64,000 nucleotides of DNA from Falciphora oryzae. Taxonomy: Eukaryota > Ascomycota > Sordariomycetes > Magnaporthales > Magnaporthaceae. The DNA lies in the NCBI GenBank assembly GCA_000733355.1, contig JNVV01000012.1:72851-136850 (forward strand). The letters are read 5' to 3'. Below, one piece after another: positions 20,039 to 30,626 of the stretch (position 1 is its first letter; the number at the start of each line of letters is the position of its first letter). Below the pieces are notes generated by a model, which saw nothing but the letters and a program-made list of their open reading frames with translations, did no database searches and was not told the DNA's origin. Both the position numbers and the translations under genes were made by a program.

Positions 20039-22454
20039 ATGTCTTGGAGAAACCAGGGAATCACGGGTTCCAACAACATCCCCCTCGGAAAGACGCGCCG
20101 TTTTGGCGGCGATTCCGAGCCCGAGGCACCGCCTAGTAACTATGCGCCGCCGCCGTCCTCGTATGCGCCGCCCTCGGTCGCGTCGAGTGGCCCTGACCGC
20201 GAGTTAAAGCGCGGTCGGAGCCCTGAGCCTAGTAAGTCTCCAGTCCCGTCTGGGACGCCATTTGAGATGAGGAAGCAAACAGAAACGCTGACAAGTGCCG
20301 CAGGATCCGACTCCAATGGCCCGAAGCCTCGAAAGAAGCGAAACCGATGGGGCGAAGCGACCGAGAACAAGGCCGCGGGCCTTATGAACCTGCCCACCGC
20401 CATCTTGGCCAACATGACCAACGAGCAGCTCGAGGCCTACACGATCCACTTGAGAATCGAGGAGATTACGCAGAAGCTCAAGATCGACGATGTCGTGCCG
20501 GCCGACGGCAACCGGTCGCCCTCACCGCCGCCTCAGTACGATAACCACGGCCGACGTGTCAACACGCGCGAAGTCCGCTACCGCAAGAAGCTGGAGGATG
20601 AGCGCCACAAGCTCATCGAGAAGGCCATCAAGACCATCCCTAACTACCACCCTCCACAGGACTACCGGCGCCCCACAAAGACCCAGGAGAAGGTCTACGT
20701 GCCGGTGAATGACTACCCGGAGATTAACTTCAGTGAGATTACTAACCTCCCGACCCTTCTAACCGTGCTCCTAACCCCCCGATCTCCCCCTTGTGTCTCT
20801 GCGTGCTTCCGAAGGGCAGTGTTGTTCGTGTCTGCGCTTGCTTCCATGCCCTCGCAAAGACGCGTCTGGAAGAAATGCCGACTTGAAGACTACAGGCTAC
20901 ACTTAACTTTTACTCACAAAAATGACTTGACTACGTACTAACACTAGCTCTACTTGCTCTCAAGTTGGCTTGCTTATCGGACCCCGTGGAAATACTCTGA
21001 AGAAGATGGAGTCTGAGTCCGGCGCCAAGATCGCGATCCGTGGCAAGGGCTCCGTCAAGGAGGGCAAAGGGCGCTCCGATGCTGCTCACACTAGCAACCA
21101 AGAGGAAGATCTTCACTGCCTCATTATGGCTGACACAGAGGAGAAGGTCAACAAGGCCAAAAAGCTGATCCACAACGTCATTGAAACTGTGAGTAGCATC
21201 TCGTTCACCTGCCCGCCTTTTTGATATCTCTTTTGGTGGCTTCTTACTGACAACTCTTTTTCTTCTTTTCTCCAGGCCGCCTCTATTCCGGAGGGCCAGA
21301 ACGAGCTCAAGCGTAACCAGCTTCGCGAGCTTGCGGCCCTCAACGGTACTCTCCGAGACGATGAGAACCAGGCGTGCCAGAACTGCGGCCAGATTGGGCA
21401 CCGCAAGTGGGAGTGTCCCGAGAAGCAGAACTACACTGCCAACATCATCTGCCGCGTCTGCGGGAATGCCGGCCACATGGCCAGGGATTGTCCCGACCGG
21501 CAGAGAGGTGCCAGCTGGCGCAACGATGGCCCCGCCTTCCGCTCTGCTGGCCGTCTTGGTGCTGGTAGCGGTGGCGGTGGCGAGGTCGTGGACAAGGAGT
21601 ACGAGGTAAAGAAACCCGAACAATATAATCCCGACTTCCCCCATGGATAAAGAAGGACCTGAACTAACTCTGCGACCCAACCTTAGGCGCTCATGGCGGA
21701 ACTCAATGGCGGAGCGCCACCTGCCCGTATCGAAGCAGGACCCGGTGGCGGCGAAAGCAGCGGCGGCGGCGGCGGCGGCGGTGGTGGTGGTGGTGGCAGC
21801 ACGCCCGGCGGAGAATCCGCACGACCCTGGCAGCGTGGCCCAAGCGGAGGAGCCGCTCCTTGGCGACAGCGCAACCAGGATCGCGATAATGAGGATGGCA
21901 ACGGTGGTGGTGGCGGCGGCTATGGCGGCGGCTCCGGCGGACCGGCGCCGTGGGCTCGTGACCGCCAGAGCCGTGCCAACGACCGTGACCAAAACGAAGG
22001 CGAGCCGTGGCGCAACCGTGACCGCGACCGAGACCGAGACCGGGACCGGGACCAAGGTCGGGGCCGAGGCTACCAGAACGGGCACGGCGACGGCGGATTC
22101 TCTGCCCCGCCCCCCTCAGGACCCTCCGCTCCTTGGAACCAGCCGTCATCGGGCGCACCTGGCTATGGCGGGTATCCTGGATACTCGGGCTATGGCGCGC
22201 CGCCCGGCATGGGGGTTCCTGGCATGCCTGCGCCCCCGCCTGGCCTCCCTGGTGCCCCTCCAGGTCTTCCCGGTGCGGGCCTCAGTGCGCCTCCCGGGCT
22301 GCCCCCGCCGTCATCTGACTTTAACGTTAGCGCGTTGATTGCGCAGTACTCTGGCGGGGCCCCGCCGCCTCCCCCTCCGCCTCCCCCGGCTGGAGAGGCC
22401 CCGCCGCCGCCACCGAGCGATCAGCCGCCGCCGCCTCCTCCCCCGGGAGCCTAG
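20039..22454 (+). CDS. bbp: Branchpoint-bridging protein BBP / splicing factor SF1
   Basis: Model: join(20039-20231, 20304-20732, 20965-21188, 21276-21605, 21687-22454), 647 aa. Order: short basic leader MSWRNQGITG, the U2AF-binding ULM-like KKRNRWG, a helix-hairpin segment (LPTAILANMTNEQLEAYTIH), a Maxi-KH/QUA2 RNA-binding domain (GLLIGPRGNTLKKMESESGA), two CCHC zinc knuckles (CQNCGQIGHRKWEC at 316-329 and CRVCGNAGHMARDC at 341-354), then a Gly/Arg/Asp-rich and poly-Pro tail. Known: BBP recognises the intron branch-point sequence in early spliceosome assembly. Intron 1 (72 bp) is a multiple of three without stop, so retention would add 24 residues. Intron 2 (232 bp) is long for this locus and lies just before the KH GxxG loop. 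Confidence 0.95.
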
Positions 22455-23485
22455 AGGTTTCCTCGGATCTGGCGCTAATCATCTCACCACAGTCGGACTA
22501 ACTCTGCCACCAGAAGGGCCTGACTGACATCCCCCGGACAATGCTCTGACTGACTCTCACTCATCTGCATCCTACAGCGGTCTCCGGGGCGCTGATTTTT
22601 TTTTCTTTCTTTTTCTTTTTCTTTTGGCTACGGCTCGCACGTCGCATTCTGTCTATGGCTACCGCATTCGCTCCGGCCGCATTGCTACGGGCTTATGAGA
22701 AGCCATGCAACGCTCGAAAACACCAAAAAATGAGGGATAGAAGAAGCGACATTTTGACAACAAGCGACGTGGGGCGAATGACTGAGGGGGCAAACGATCG
22801 AACGAGGCTTGCTCGACCGACACGAGCCCGTACTGCGGCGCCCTGTGCTCGGGTTGAGGCAGTCCAACACCAACTCGCCCTCTTCGACCCTCTCACTCTT
22901 GAAGTTACCAGGCAGGTCTTTAATCGCTAACAATTGTATAACACCGTTACTGGGAAGGATTCATTGTTTTCTTTTTCGTCCGTCCATTGTTATTAGGTAG
23001 ATGCAAAACACATGATTGGCTTGATTGAGATCGAGGTCCTAGTCGTGGCCATAATGCTACTTTTCAAGGACTTGCTTTGCTTGTAGGCCACAGTGATGTG
23101 TGACGAAGCCGATATCCAATTCGTGTAGCGGCAGATGCTAGACCATGGAAGGTGGAGAGAGGAGGCACTATGACTTGGCCAGGCCCTGTGCAAACAAAGC
23201 GTGCTCCTCGGGCCAGATGTCAAAACTAAGGAAGCTTGCATCCGCAGGCCTCTAATAGGCATCAGAGATTGTTTTCCTAGTGACCCATCCAAAATCCGCG
23301 GGATCCCGAATGGATTGATGACCGACAGTTCCTTGGCGAGTCGGGCGGCGTCTGTCTAATTTTCACAACTCACGAATGCCTTCTGTCTCGCCAAGCATAG
23401 GTCACTATTGCCTACACTTTGCGCGCGCACCTACGAAGCCGTGACTACGGGAGCGCTGCGGCGCGTAATCCCAACCAAGCGAGCC
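22455..23485. other. Intergenic: BBP 3' UTR and LDAH promoter
   Basis: About 1 kb. A T-rich tract (22597-22625) follows the BBP stop. Nothing further recognised. Confidence 0.45.
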
Positions 23486-24652
23486 ATGCACGAAGCAAAG
23501 ATCCAGCCAGCCGCCGCCGGGCGGCCGGCGTCGCTGTTCCTGCCGTCGCCGACGTTATTATCAGCATCACCGCCCCGACGGCGGGGGCTCATCTTTTTCG
23601 TACCCGGCAACCCGGGCCTGATCGGCTACTACGTCCCGTTCCTGTCGCACCTCCGGCGGCTGCTGGACGAGGCCGAGGAGAATGCTGGTAACGGCAGGAT
23701 GGCGTTTGATATTTTCGGCACCAGCCTGGCCGGCTTCGAGGACGCGGACCACGAGGCGCCGTTCGCGCTTCCGGCGAACCCGCCGCGCGACGTCGAGTAC
23801 CAAGTCCGTTTCGTCGCCGATCTTATTGCCGAGCGGGATGCGGTGTTTTCGTCGGCGAAGGATGAAGGAGGAAGAGGAGGAGGAGGGTATGACGCGGTGG
23901 TGGTCATGGGCCACTCGCTGGGCACGTACCTGGCCTGCGAGGTGCTGCACCGCGACCTCATCGCCCGGCGGGACAGCCCTCAAGATCAGCAGCAGCAGCG
24001 GAAACGACGCCCCCGCCTGCGCGCGGCCGTCCTCCTCATGCCGACCATCTCGCACCTGGCGCAGTCGCCCTCGGGCCGGCGCCTCGACGCGGTGCGGCGC
24101 GTCGGCGTCCTGGACCGCTGGGCGCACGTGGCGGCGGCGCTGGCGCTCGCGCCCTGGCCGGCCTGGCTGCTCGTGCTGTTCCTGGGCCGGGTCTGGGGCA
24201 TGGCGCGGCACGGGGCGGAAACCACGGCGGCGTGGCTCAAGAGCAGGGACGGCGTGTGGCAGGCGCTGCACATGGGCAAGGACGAGATGGTCGTCATCGG
24301 GGAGGACCGCTGGGAGGGGGACGGGTTCTGGGGCGGCGGCGGGGTGGAGGAGGCGGTGGTGGGGACTGTGGAGGACGGGGAGAAAGGGGTGCCGGTGGGT
24401 GGTGAGCAGGGACGGGGGGTGTTGCGGCCGCCGAGGTTCTATATGTTTTATGGGAAGGATGATCATTGGATCTCGAACGAGGTCAGGGACAAGTTCATCG
24501 CTGCCAGGCGTGGGCAGGCGGGGAGTGGGGAGGGCGCAAAGATTGTGGTTGATGAGAGTGGCGTGATCCCGCATGACTTTTGCATCAACCACAGCGAGCC
24601 CGTGGCTGAAAAGGTCAAGGTGTGGTTCGACGAGCTCGCAGAGCAGCTGTGA
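23486..24652 (+). CDS. ldah: Lipid-droplet-associated serine hydrolase (LDAH family)
   Basis: Single exon, 388 aa. The frame opens at a TTG (23408), so the first ATG at 23486 (MHEAKIQPAA) is used. The alpha/beta-hydrolase core shows LIFFVPGNPGLIGYYVPFL, a nucleophile elbow VVVMGHSLGTYLACEV with Ser144, and a C-terminal RFYMFYGKDDHWISNEVRDK and IPHDFCINHS that supply the likely Asp and His. Known: the GNPG..YY motif plus GHSLG and a conserved C-terminal PHDF define the LDAH (DUF2305) family of lipid-droplet hydrolases. Two Gly-rich, poorly conserved inserts (about residues 128-135 and 275-305) are unusual. A promethin-like gene lies 4.6 kb downstream. Confidence 0.9.
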   Translation: MHEAKIQPAAAGRPASLFLPSPTLLSASPPRRRGLIFFVPGNPGLIGYYVPFLSHLRRLLDEAEENAGNGRMAFDIFGTSLAGFEDADHEAPFALPANPPRDVEYQVRFVADLIAERDAVFSSAKDEGGRGGGGYDAVVVMGHSLGTYLACEVLHRDLIARRDSPQDQQQQRKRRPRLRAAVLLMPTISHLAQSPSGRRLDAVRRVGVLDRWAHVAAALALAPWPAWLLVLFLGRVWGMARHGAETTAAWLKSRDGVWQALHMGKDEMVVIGEDRWEGDGFWGGGGVEEAVVGTVEDGEKGVPVGGEQGRGVLRPPRFYMFYGKDDHWISNEVRDKFIAARRGQAGSGEGAKIVVDESGVIPHDFCINHSEPVAEKVKVWFDELAEQL

Positions 24653-25068
24653 GGTTTGCTGGCCCTTTCTTTACAGTCTTTTCTATTCGAATCTTCACAC
24701 CTAAACTACACAGCGGAATACAGCTCTATTACTTATCGAGGAGGGCAGAAGGGATAGAATAGAACCAAGCATCTGATAGTCCAGTAAACATAGAACTAGA
24801 AAGCCGTTGATTGAAGGGCGATCAAACGCACATTTGTGCATCTCTCCTGTTTGAACCAATGCTTCAATAGGACAAGCATATGCTACCGACAAAGACCACC
24901 CAATACGACAAAAATTTGAGTAAAAAGGCAATTAATAAAACGCCGTGATGAGACTGCCCTCAGCAGACTCATCGTGATATAAAGCCAACGCCATAAATAA
25001 GAAAGCATAAGAACAAACAAGAAAGAAATGACAAAGAAAAGAGAAGTCATACTAACCAACCAGAACTT
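24653..25068. other. Intergenic, convergent 3' ends
   Basis: AT-rich shared 3' region of the LDAH (plus) and S41 protease (minus) genes. Nothing else seen. Confidence 0.5.
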
Positions 25069-27489
25069 TTAGTAGCCCCTGTGGTCCCACCAGCCATCGC
25101 TCAGGACCTCGTTAGGCTTCCTGTTAATGAGGGCAAGGTCGTGCTCCGAGAGCCCGCGGACGTCGAGGTCCCTGCGCGACGCCCGCCTGGCCGCCACCTC
25201 CCATCGCCTGTTGACCCTGCCCTCGGGCAGCTTGCGGTCCGCGTAGGCGCGGGAGCCCGGGCCGTCGTAGGCCGGGTGCTTGGCCCTCACCTTCTCGCGG
25301 TCCAGCTTGGGCGGCTCGGAGCCGAGCGTGCCGTCCTTGCCCGTGCTCGAGCCCTCGACGCACTTTCCGCCCCTGAACGCGACGTCGGCGGCCACCTTCC
25401 AGGCCTCGGCGGGCTTGCGCGTCATCTCGTACGTGTAGAAGCGCCGGCACATCGCGGCCTCGTAGACGAACTGCTGCGGCACCTCGGCGTCGGCGTTCTT
25501 GTACGCGTTGCGGAAGTTGAACTGCAGGCTCGCCAGGGGCGGCATCAGGGGCAAGTCGCGGTCGGTCCTTGGCAGGCCGTCGGGCCGCTTGGAGCCTGGG
25601 GGCAGCTTGCGGAGGGCGTTGTTGAGGATCTGCTGGAAGATGTTGTACTTGATGACCTGGGCGCCCTTGACGCCGCCCACGACCTGCATGGGCGCCTTGA
25701 GCGGCCGCCCGCCCAGCGCCAGCGTCTTGACGTTCTGCTCGTGCATCAGCATGCGCGCCAGGATGGTGCAGGTCGAGGCGCAGAAGCCGTCCGTCACGAG
25801 CACGATGTCCTTGGCTTCAAAGTGCGGATCCGGCGGCGTGTCCTTGGGCCCGTAGCCCGACACCACGAAGCCCGGCTCGCCGACCGTGTCCTCCTTGGTG
25901 AAGTTGTAGCGGAGCAGGTTGGAGACTTTGTCCTCCTTGGTGGTGAAGGGCCCCCACACAGCCTTCCAGTCAGGGTAGCGCTTCAGGTCCTTGTCCAGGA
26001 CGTTGTTGAACGCGGACCGCTCCTGGCTCGTGCCGTAGACGTCCTTACCGATCACATCCCAGGCGTCGGTCGCCCGGATGCGGGTGCCGTCAAAGGGCGG
26101 GTTGGCCTTGGGGAAGAGGTTGCGGTACAGTTCGTACGACTGGAACAGCAGACCACCACCGTTGGCCTGGACGTCGATGATGAGCTTTGTGCGCTTGGCC
26201 TTGCGGCACTCGCTGATAAAGGTGCGCACGACGCGCCGGAACTCGTGGAACTCGCGCGTGGTCCGCGTCGCGCCGGCCTTCGGCGAGAAGGAGAAGATGG
26301 ACAGCACGGCCACATCCTTGTACTCGGTCTCGTTAAGGAAATACCCCGCGATGTAGTCGTTGTAGTGCTTCACCACGGGATAGGGGTAGCCCACGACCGT
26401 TGGCGCTGCGGCGGGCGTCGCCGAGGTCTTTACCTTTTTTTTACCATTCTTGTTGACTTTCGTTGCAGTGGATTTCGGCTTGGACGAAGAGGACGTCGTA
26501 GTGCTGCTACTGCTAGTAGTGGTGGTAGCCGTCGTTGTGCCGGTAGCAGACGACGTAGTCGAGGTAGCCGTTGCAGTCGCCTTGGCCGACAGGGACGACG
26601 ACACGGCGGCCTTTTCGGGGGCCGGGATCTCGTACGCCAGGTGCAGATCGCGGCCATTCTCGATATCTGTGAGATCCTGTTGCAGGATTGCATAGTTAGG
26701 GAAAGACTTGACGGATCCGTTAGCGTACTTGTAAATACTAAAGTCGGGGAGCTCGACATATCCGCCGCTCGTGAAGTAGCGGCCGCCACCACGAGCGGCA
26801 GTCGCCGGGGAGGAGAAGAGATTGTTGTACTGCGCGTCCGGGTCCTGGAGGGCGCTGTTGGCGGCGACGATCTGCAGGTACTCAACGGTGGAGAGGCCGT
26901 CGACGCTGACGACCTCGGAAGGCTCGAAATGCTTGCTCTTGGTCTGCCTCCGCAGGTCTTCTAGGTCGTAGACCTTGGGCAGCTCGATGCCGTCCTTGGA
27001 CACCGATACGAGCGAGCGGCTGACCTGGAACCCGAATACGGTCAGTAGTGCGGGCCGGTAGTCGAAGTGGCCGTCGTAAACCTGGTTGTAGATCGCGTTG
27101 ACCTCCCAGGCAAAGTCGAGCTGAGACTTGTAACCGCCAGCACGCAGCTTCTCCTTGATCTGCTTGAGGCCACTGATAAGGTCGATGGGTGGGAACAGGT
27201 AACTGTCAGGAGGATTCTTGAGATATCCTATTGTGCTCTGCTGTTCGACGTAAGGGATTAGAGAGTTGATTAGCTCAATGTCTCTGTCAAGGTTCAGGGG
27301 GGCGGATGCCAGGCAGGCCAGGGCCAACGATGGCTTAAGTTGGGATCCTATTCCGAACTCGGCGGCTTGACGGGCGACGCGGCAGGGCTCGTGAGTGCTG
27401 TTATACGTCGATTGGCGGTCCCAGAGCAGGCCGTTGGCGGACACGCCCGAGAGGAGGGCCGCAAAGGCCCATCCTAGCGCTCGCACCAT
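25069..27489 (-). CDS. Secreted S41-family serine protease, CPAF-like
   Basis: Single exon, 806 aa, ATG 27489 to TAA 25069. Residues 1-18 are a signal peptide (RALGWAFAALLSGVSA). Residues about 35-270 match the N-terminal and PDZ-like part of fungal S41 peptidases (FAWEVNAIYNQVYDGHFDY, FEPSEVVSVDGLSTVEYLQI). A Ser/Thr/Ala/Lys-rich linker (about 300-360) follows. The catalytic domain contains TKLIIDVQANGGGLLFQSYE and DIVLVTDGFCASTCTILARM, in which Ser572 is the predicted nucleophile. Known: S41 tail-specific proteases use this Ser within a GxxxS-like turn, and the fungal branch is related to chlamydial CPAF. The C-terminus is Arg-rich (RRWEVAARRASRRD). It probably acts outside the cell or in the wall; the substrate is unknown. 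Confidence 0.88.
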   Translation of the reverse strand: MVRALGWAFAALLSGVSANGLLWDRQSTYNSTHEPCRVARQAAEFGIGSQLKPSLALACLASAPLNLDRDIELINSLIPYVEQQSTIGYLKNPPDSYLFPPIDLISGLKQIKEKLRAGGYKSQLDFAWEVNAIYNQVYDGHFDYRPALLTVFGFQVSRSLVSVSKDGIELPKVYDLEDLRRQTKSKHFEPSEVVSVDGLSTVEYLQIVAANSALQDPDAQYNNLFSSPATAARGGGRYFTSGGYVELPDFSIYKYANGSVKSFPNYAILQQDLTDIENGRDLHLAYEIPAPEKAAVSSSLSAKATATATSTTSSATGTTTATTTTSSSSTTTSSSSKPKSTATKVNKNGKKKVKTSATPAAAPTVVGYPYPVVKHYNDYIAGYFLNETEYKDVAVLSIFSFSPKAGATRTTREFHEFRRVVRTFISECRKAKRTKLIIDVQANGGGLLFQSYELYRNLFPKANPPFDGTRIRATDAWDVIGKDVYGTSQERSAFNNVLDKDLKRYPDWKAVWGPFTTKEDKVSNLLRYNFTKEDTVGEPGFVVSGYGPKDTPPDPHFEAKDIVLVTDGFCASTCTILARMLMHEQNVKTLALGGRPLKAPMQVVGGVKGAQVIKYNIFQQILNNALRKLPPGSKRPDGLPRTDRDLPLMPPLASLQFNFRNAYKNADAEVPQQFVYEAAMCRRFYTYEMTRKPAEAWKVAADVAFRGGKCVEGSSTGKDGTLGSEPPKLDREKVRAKHPAYDGPGSRAYADRKLPEGRVNRRWEVAARRASRRDLDVRGLSEHDLALINRKPNEVLSDGWWDHRGY

Positions 27490-28734
27490 GGCGTGGAGCT
27501 CGTATACGGAGGAAGGGGAGGGCGGCGAGCGAGAAAGAAAACGGAGAGAGGAGAGGCAGGGAAAGAATGGGGAGGTTAGAGAAGAGAGAAGAAAGTGAAC
27601 AACTCAGGGGCCCTCGGTCTCATGGGACGCCAAGAGAAAAGGACAGGGATAAGTATATAAAAGAAACCAACAAGCAAGTTAGAGTGATATTGAGTGGAGG
27701 TTCTGAAGACAGTCTGGGCAGGAAACAGCCGCCGTCTTAATGGTGATGTTGGCACCACAGCTGAGTGTTTGGCGGGATGCTTACTGGGGGGTGAGCGGCT
27801 GCCCTGCCAAGCATCCCGGCTCCCCGCAGCCGCCCCTCCATTCAGAGTCGAGGCCCATGGCAGATATCCAGTCGCACCGCGCACTGCGCCATGGCAGCAA
27901 GTTGTCTATTTGAATCCTATTCCCCCAGGCTACATAATCGCCCAATAAGCACCTCGTTCCGACCGAGGCTTCTGCCATATCGCAGTTGTCCACTCGGATC
28001 CTCCGGGGCTCGCTCGACTTGTGCCAGCTCGGCATGGTCTGAACATCTGTATAGTCGAGTAAGAGACAGAGAAACCGATCGCTGGCTAGCCCTGCTGCTT
28101 AGCAGATGCAGATTTCGAAACGGGCCAAGGGAGCACAAGGAGAATGGAGAAAATGAAGAGCGCCAGCTGTCTAGCGCAAATCCAGGAGATGGCAAGCAGG
28201 TCAATCCATCAAGAGCCTGGACTGCTGAACAAGCGCGCGGAATCAGTGATTGGGCATGATTCTCGACTGAGTTGGCTGCGAAACGACATTCCAGCGGATG
28301 CGGTTCTTGGCGCCATTCTCCTCGCGGCGATACCTTGAGCGCGATGAGCACCTGCGAAGCGACTGCACACAACTGTCCAGCTTTGAGAGTGTCGCTCCGG
28401 GCTGACGGTTGAAGGATGGGGTTTACTGGAGACGAGAGGAATAAGCACAGCGAGTGCGAGTGCCTAGGTAAATTTAGGCGCCAGGCAGGGAGTCCCAGTC
28501 AGTGGCTTATTGATGACTCCATCCGATGCAGCCGCGGTCGCCAAGTCAGCGGGCAAACGCTATTTTGCTTGCTCTCGGCCTGTTCTTTATCAAGAAAATC
28601 ATAGCAAACCAGGCTATGAGAAAGAAAAACGTAAAAAGGAACATAAGCAATGCAAAGGCACCTGCGGTAGGTTGGCGACAATCAGTTGGAGGAATTGTGA
28701 ATCGGGCACAGGAAGCAAGAAAAAGCAAAAGAAA
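27490..28734. other. Intergenic: upstream of S41 protease
   Basis: About 1.25 kb. A purine-rich leader (27500-27600) lies just upstream of the protease start. The rest has no recognisable gene. Confidence 0.4.
28713..28734 (-). terminator. Pol III terminator of tRNA-Trp
   Basis: T-rich runs (TTTC, TTTT, TTTTT on the minus strand) directly after the discriminator base of the tRNA. Confidence 0.7.
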
Positions 28735-28806
28735 TGACCCAGACCCGATTTGAACGGATAACCTTTTGATCTGGAGTCAAACGCGCTACCGTTGCGCCAC
28801 TAGGCC
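28735..28806 (-). tRNA. trnW-CCA: tRNA-Trp (anticodon CCA)
   Basis: Read on the minus strand: acceptor GGCCTAG pairs with CTGGGTC (two G-T wobbles), D arm GCGC-AACGGTA-GCGC, anticodon stem TTTGA/TCAAA with loop CTCCAGA (anticodon CCA), variable AGGTT, T stem ATCCG/CGGGT with loop TTCAAAT, discriminator A. Length 72 nt without CCA and no intron. A box and B box are present within the gene, and T runs (TTTCTTTTGCTTTTT) follow as a Pol III terminator. Confidence 0.95.
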
Positions 28807-29205
28807 ATTTGTAATATGTCTTTCGTGGGGGCACTCTATGAATCCTGGTGCCGTGCAGATCACAGGGGAAGCAACCTCTACGTCAGGCGCAGCGGACCCT
28901 TGCCCTCCTTACAGCTTCCAAGCTCCAACGCGACTGCCCGAACAACGAACAGATCAAGAGCCACACTAGCATCTCGGTCGCGCCTGGAGCGTTTCCGCAC
29001 TGGAAAGTCACCGCTGGCTGGAGCATTAAATCAGCAAACGGTCGTTCTCTTGTTGGTGGCCGGCGTTGTCCACCCCGATTGAACATTAAACGGCCGCGCA
29101 AAGTTGATGGCACCATCGCTCGGCGTCACCGGCGCCACTTCGAAATCCACCCTCGCCATCGCGGCCTCGACCCCCACACCCAACACGACTCGGCACCAAC
29201 ACACA
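28807..29205. other. Intergenic: tRNA 5' flank and promethin-like gene promoter
   Basis: 400 bp between the divergent tRNA and the next plus-strand start. An in-frame upstream ATG at 29107 could extend the next protein by 33 residues. Confidence 0.45.
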
Positions 29206-29987
29206 ATGGCCCCAATGGACACTGCATTCGGCCTGCTGGCCTTCGCGCAGCGCCAGCTCGACCGCTTCATCAGTCCTCAAACTCGCAGTCGTGTCTTCGA
29301 CCGAGTCCAAGCGTTCGCTGCGGCGCGGCCGCTTCTCTTTGTCAGTGGACCATCTTCTCCCTCCCTGTGGCTCCAGGCGTGGAGAGGGATCGTGTGAATC
29401 CCGAGCATTCAGCGTTACTTGATGCTAACAATCCCCGTCCATTCGCTTGTTTTCCTGCTATACAGACCTTCGTCGTTGCCCAGGTCCTGACCTCCCTGCT
29501 TCCAATCGGGCTGTTCCTCGCCTTTACAAGCTCCGTCCTTGCCCTCTCGGTCGGCGCGGCGCTCCTCTTCTCGCTGTTCTGGCTGGGCGTTGCGCTCCTT
29601 TTCCTCATCCCGGCGCTCTTTGTGACCGTCTCGCTCGGCTTCCTCGTCTTCCTGTGGGCGGTCGCTGCACGCTTCGCCTGGTTCGCCCTCCCCGCCCGGA
29701 TCAAGGCTTCCATCACGGCCGGTGCCCCGCGATCGTCCAATAAGCACAAGAGCCAGAACGGCTACCGCGAGGCCTACTATCCATCCTACGCGGCTGTCGC
29801 GGCGGCGGGGGGTGAAAAGGATGCCAACAGCCACACCGGAGATGTGGGGGTCTCTGCGCGCAAGACTTCCGTCCAAACGCCCTCCACATCGCCCTCCAAA
29901 TCCGAGACCAAGCTGGCCGCAGACGCCATTGGAGTCGCAAACCTTGAGAAGTTCAAGGAGGAGAAGGATGGGCTGGTTACTCCCTAG
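29206..29987 (+). CDS. Promethin/LDAF1-like lipid-droplet membrane protein
   Basis: Model: join(29206-29340, 29466-29987), 218 aa. The intron uses a GTCAGT donor, a perfect TGCTAAC branch and TACAG acceptor. ATG 29206 has A at -3 and is preferred over in-frame ATG 29107. The protein has a short amphipathic N-terminus (LLAFAQRQLDRFISPQTRSR), then about 70 hydrophobic residues forming helical hairpins (FLAFTSSVLALSVGAALLFS, LFLIPALFVTVSLGFLVFLW), then a hydrophilic Lys/Ser-rich tail. Known: this layout matches the promethin family (LDAF1; yeast Ldo16/Ldo45), seipin partners at ER sites of lipid-droplet birth. Function is inferred from topology and motif flavour; other small multi-helix ER proteins remain possible. 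Confidence 0.7.
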
Positions 29988-30626
29988 TTGGAGCATTCCA
30001 ATACTATCTGGGTTTAAAAATCCACCCAGCTACTATCACTTAAAAAAGGCTCTCGGTTGGCCGCTGTTGTTTCTTCCTGCACTGACAACCTAGTACTTAT
30101 TCTTATTCCTGAGTGGAGTGGGATTTCTGTCTTCGGTCTCGGATGGAATGGCTTGGCACAGCACCCTTTACTGCGTATTTCCATTTGTGTTTTACTATTT
30201 GAGACTCACAAGGTAACAGTCCTTGAGGTGCGGAATTGCTATGAGCCCGCGCGTTTTATTGTTTTGCTCTGGAGAAACGGTTGGAACGATTAATGATGGA
30301 TGGTCTTGTTGCTGTTAGTTATACCCTTACTCCAGCTTTTAACTTGCTGCTGTACTGTACCGAATGACCAATTGACCAATTGCATTAAAATTAGCTTTCC
30401 GGATTGCTCTGTGCGAGTCGAGTCCTGGCGAGAAGGGCGAAGTCGAGTCCAGATGCCGAGGTCAAGGCGATTCCAAATCTGGATCATGGTTCCGTACCAG
30501 TTGTTATTGGCCGTGATACCTATGCCCTTAGCTTAGCGTAGCATTTTGCAACGAACTGCTGCAAAACGGGCTCGTCTGCTGCGATATCCTTAAGAGACAG
30601 AGGCCTCTGTGAAGAGCCTGATGACC
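29988..30626. other. Intergenic between promethin-like gene and retroelement remnant
   Basis: About 640 bp, AT-rich. No LTR copy matching the one near 32.15 kb was found here, which supports truncation of the element. Confidence 0.4.

Noticed and set aside
20931..22085. 384-codon minus-strand frame opposite BBP
   Set aside because: Low-complexity antisense shadow of the Gly/Asp-rich tail and zinc-knuckle exons.
23567..24592. 341-codon minus-strand frame opposite LDAH
   Set aside because: Antisense of a G+C-rich hydrolase gene; His/Arg/Pro-biased and without motifs.
25081..26964. 627-codon open frame on the plus strand opposite the S41 protease
   Set aside because: Antisense shadow: high G+C at third positions of the real gene suppresses stops; the protein has no domain character and is Val/Leu/Arg-rich.
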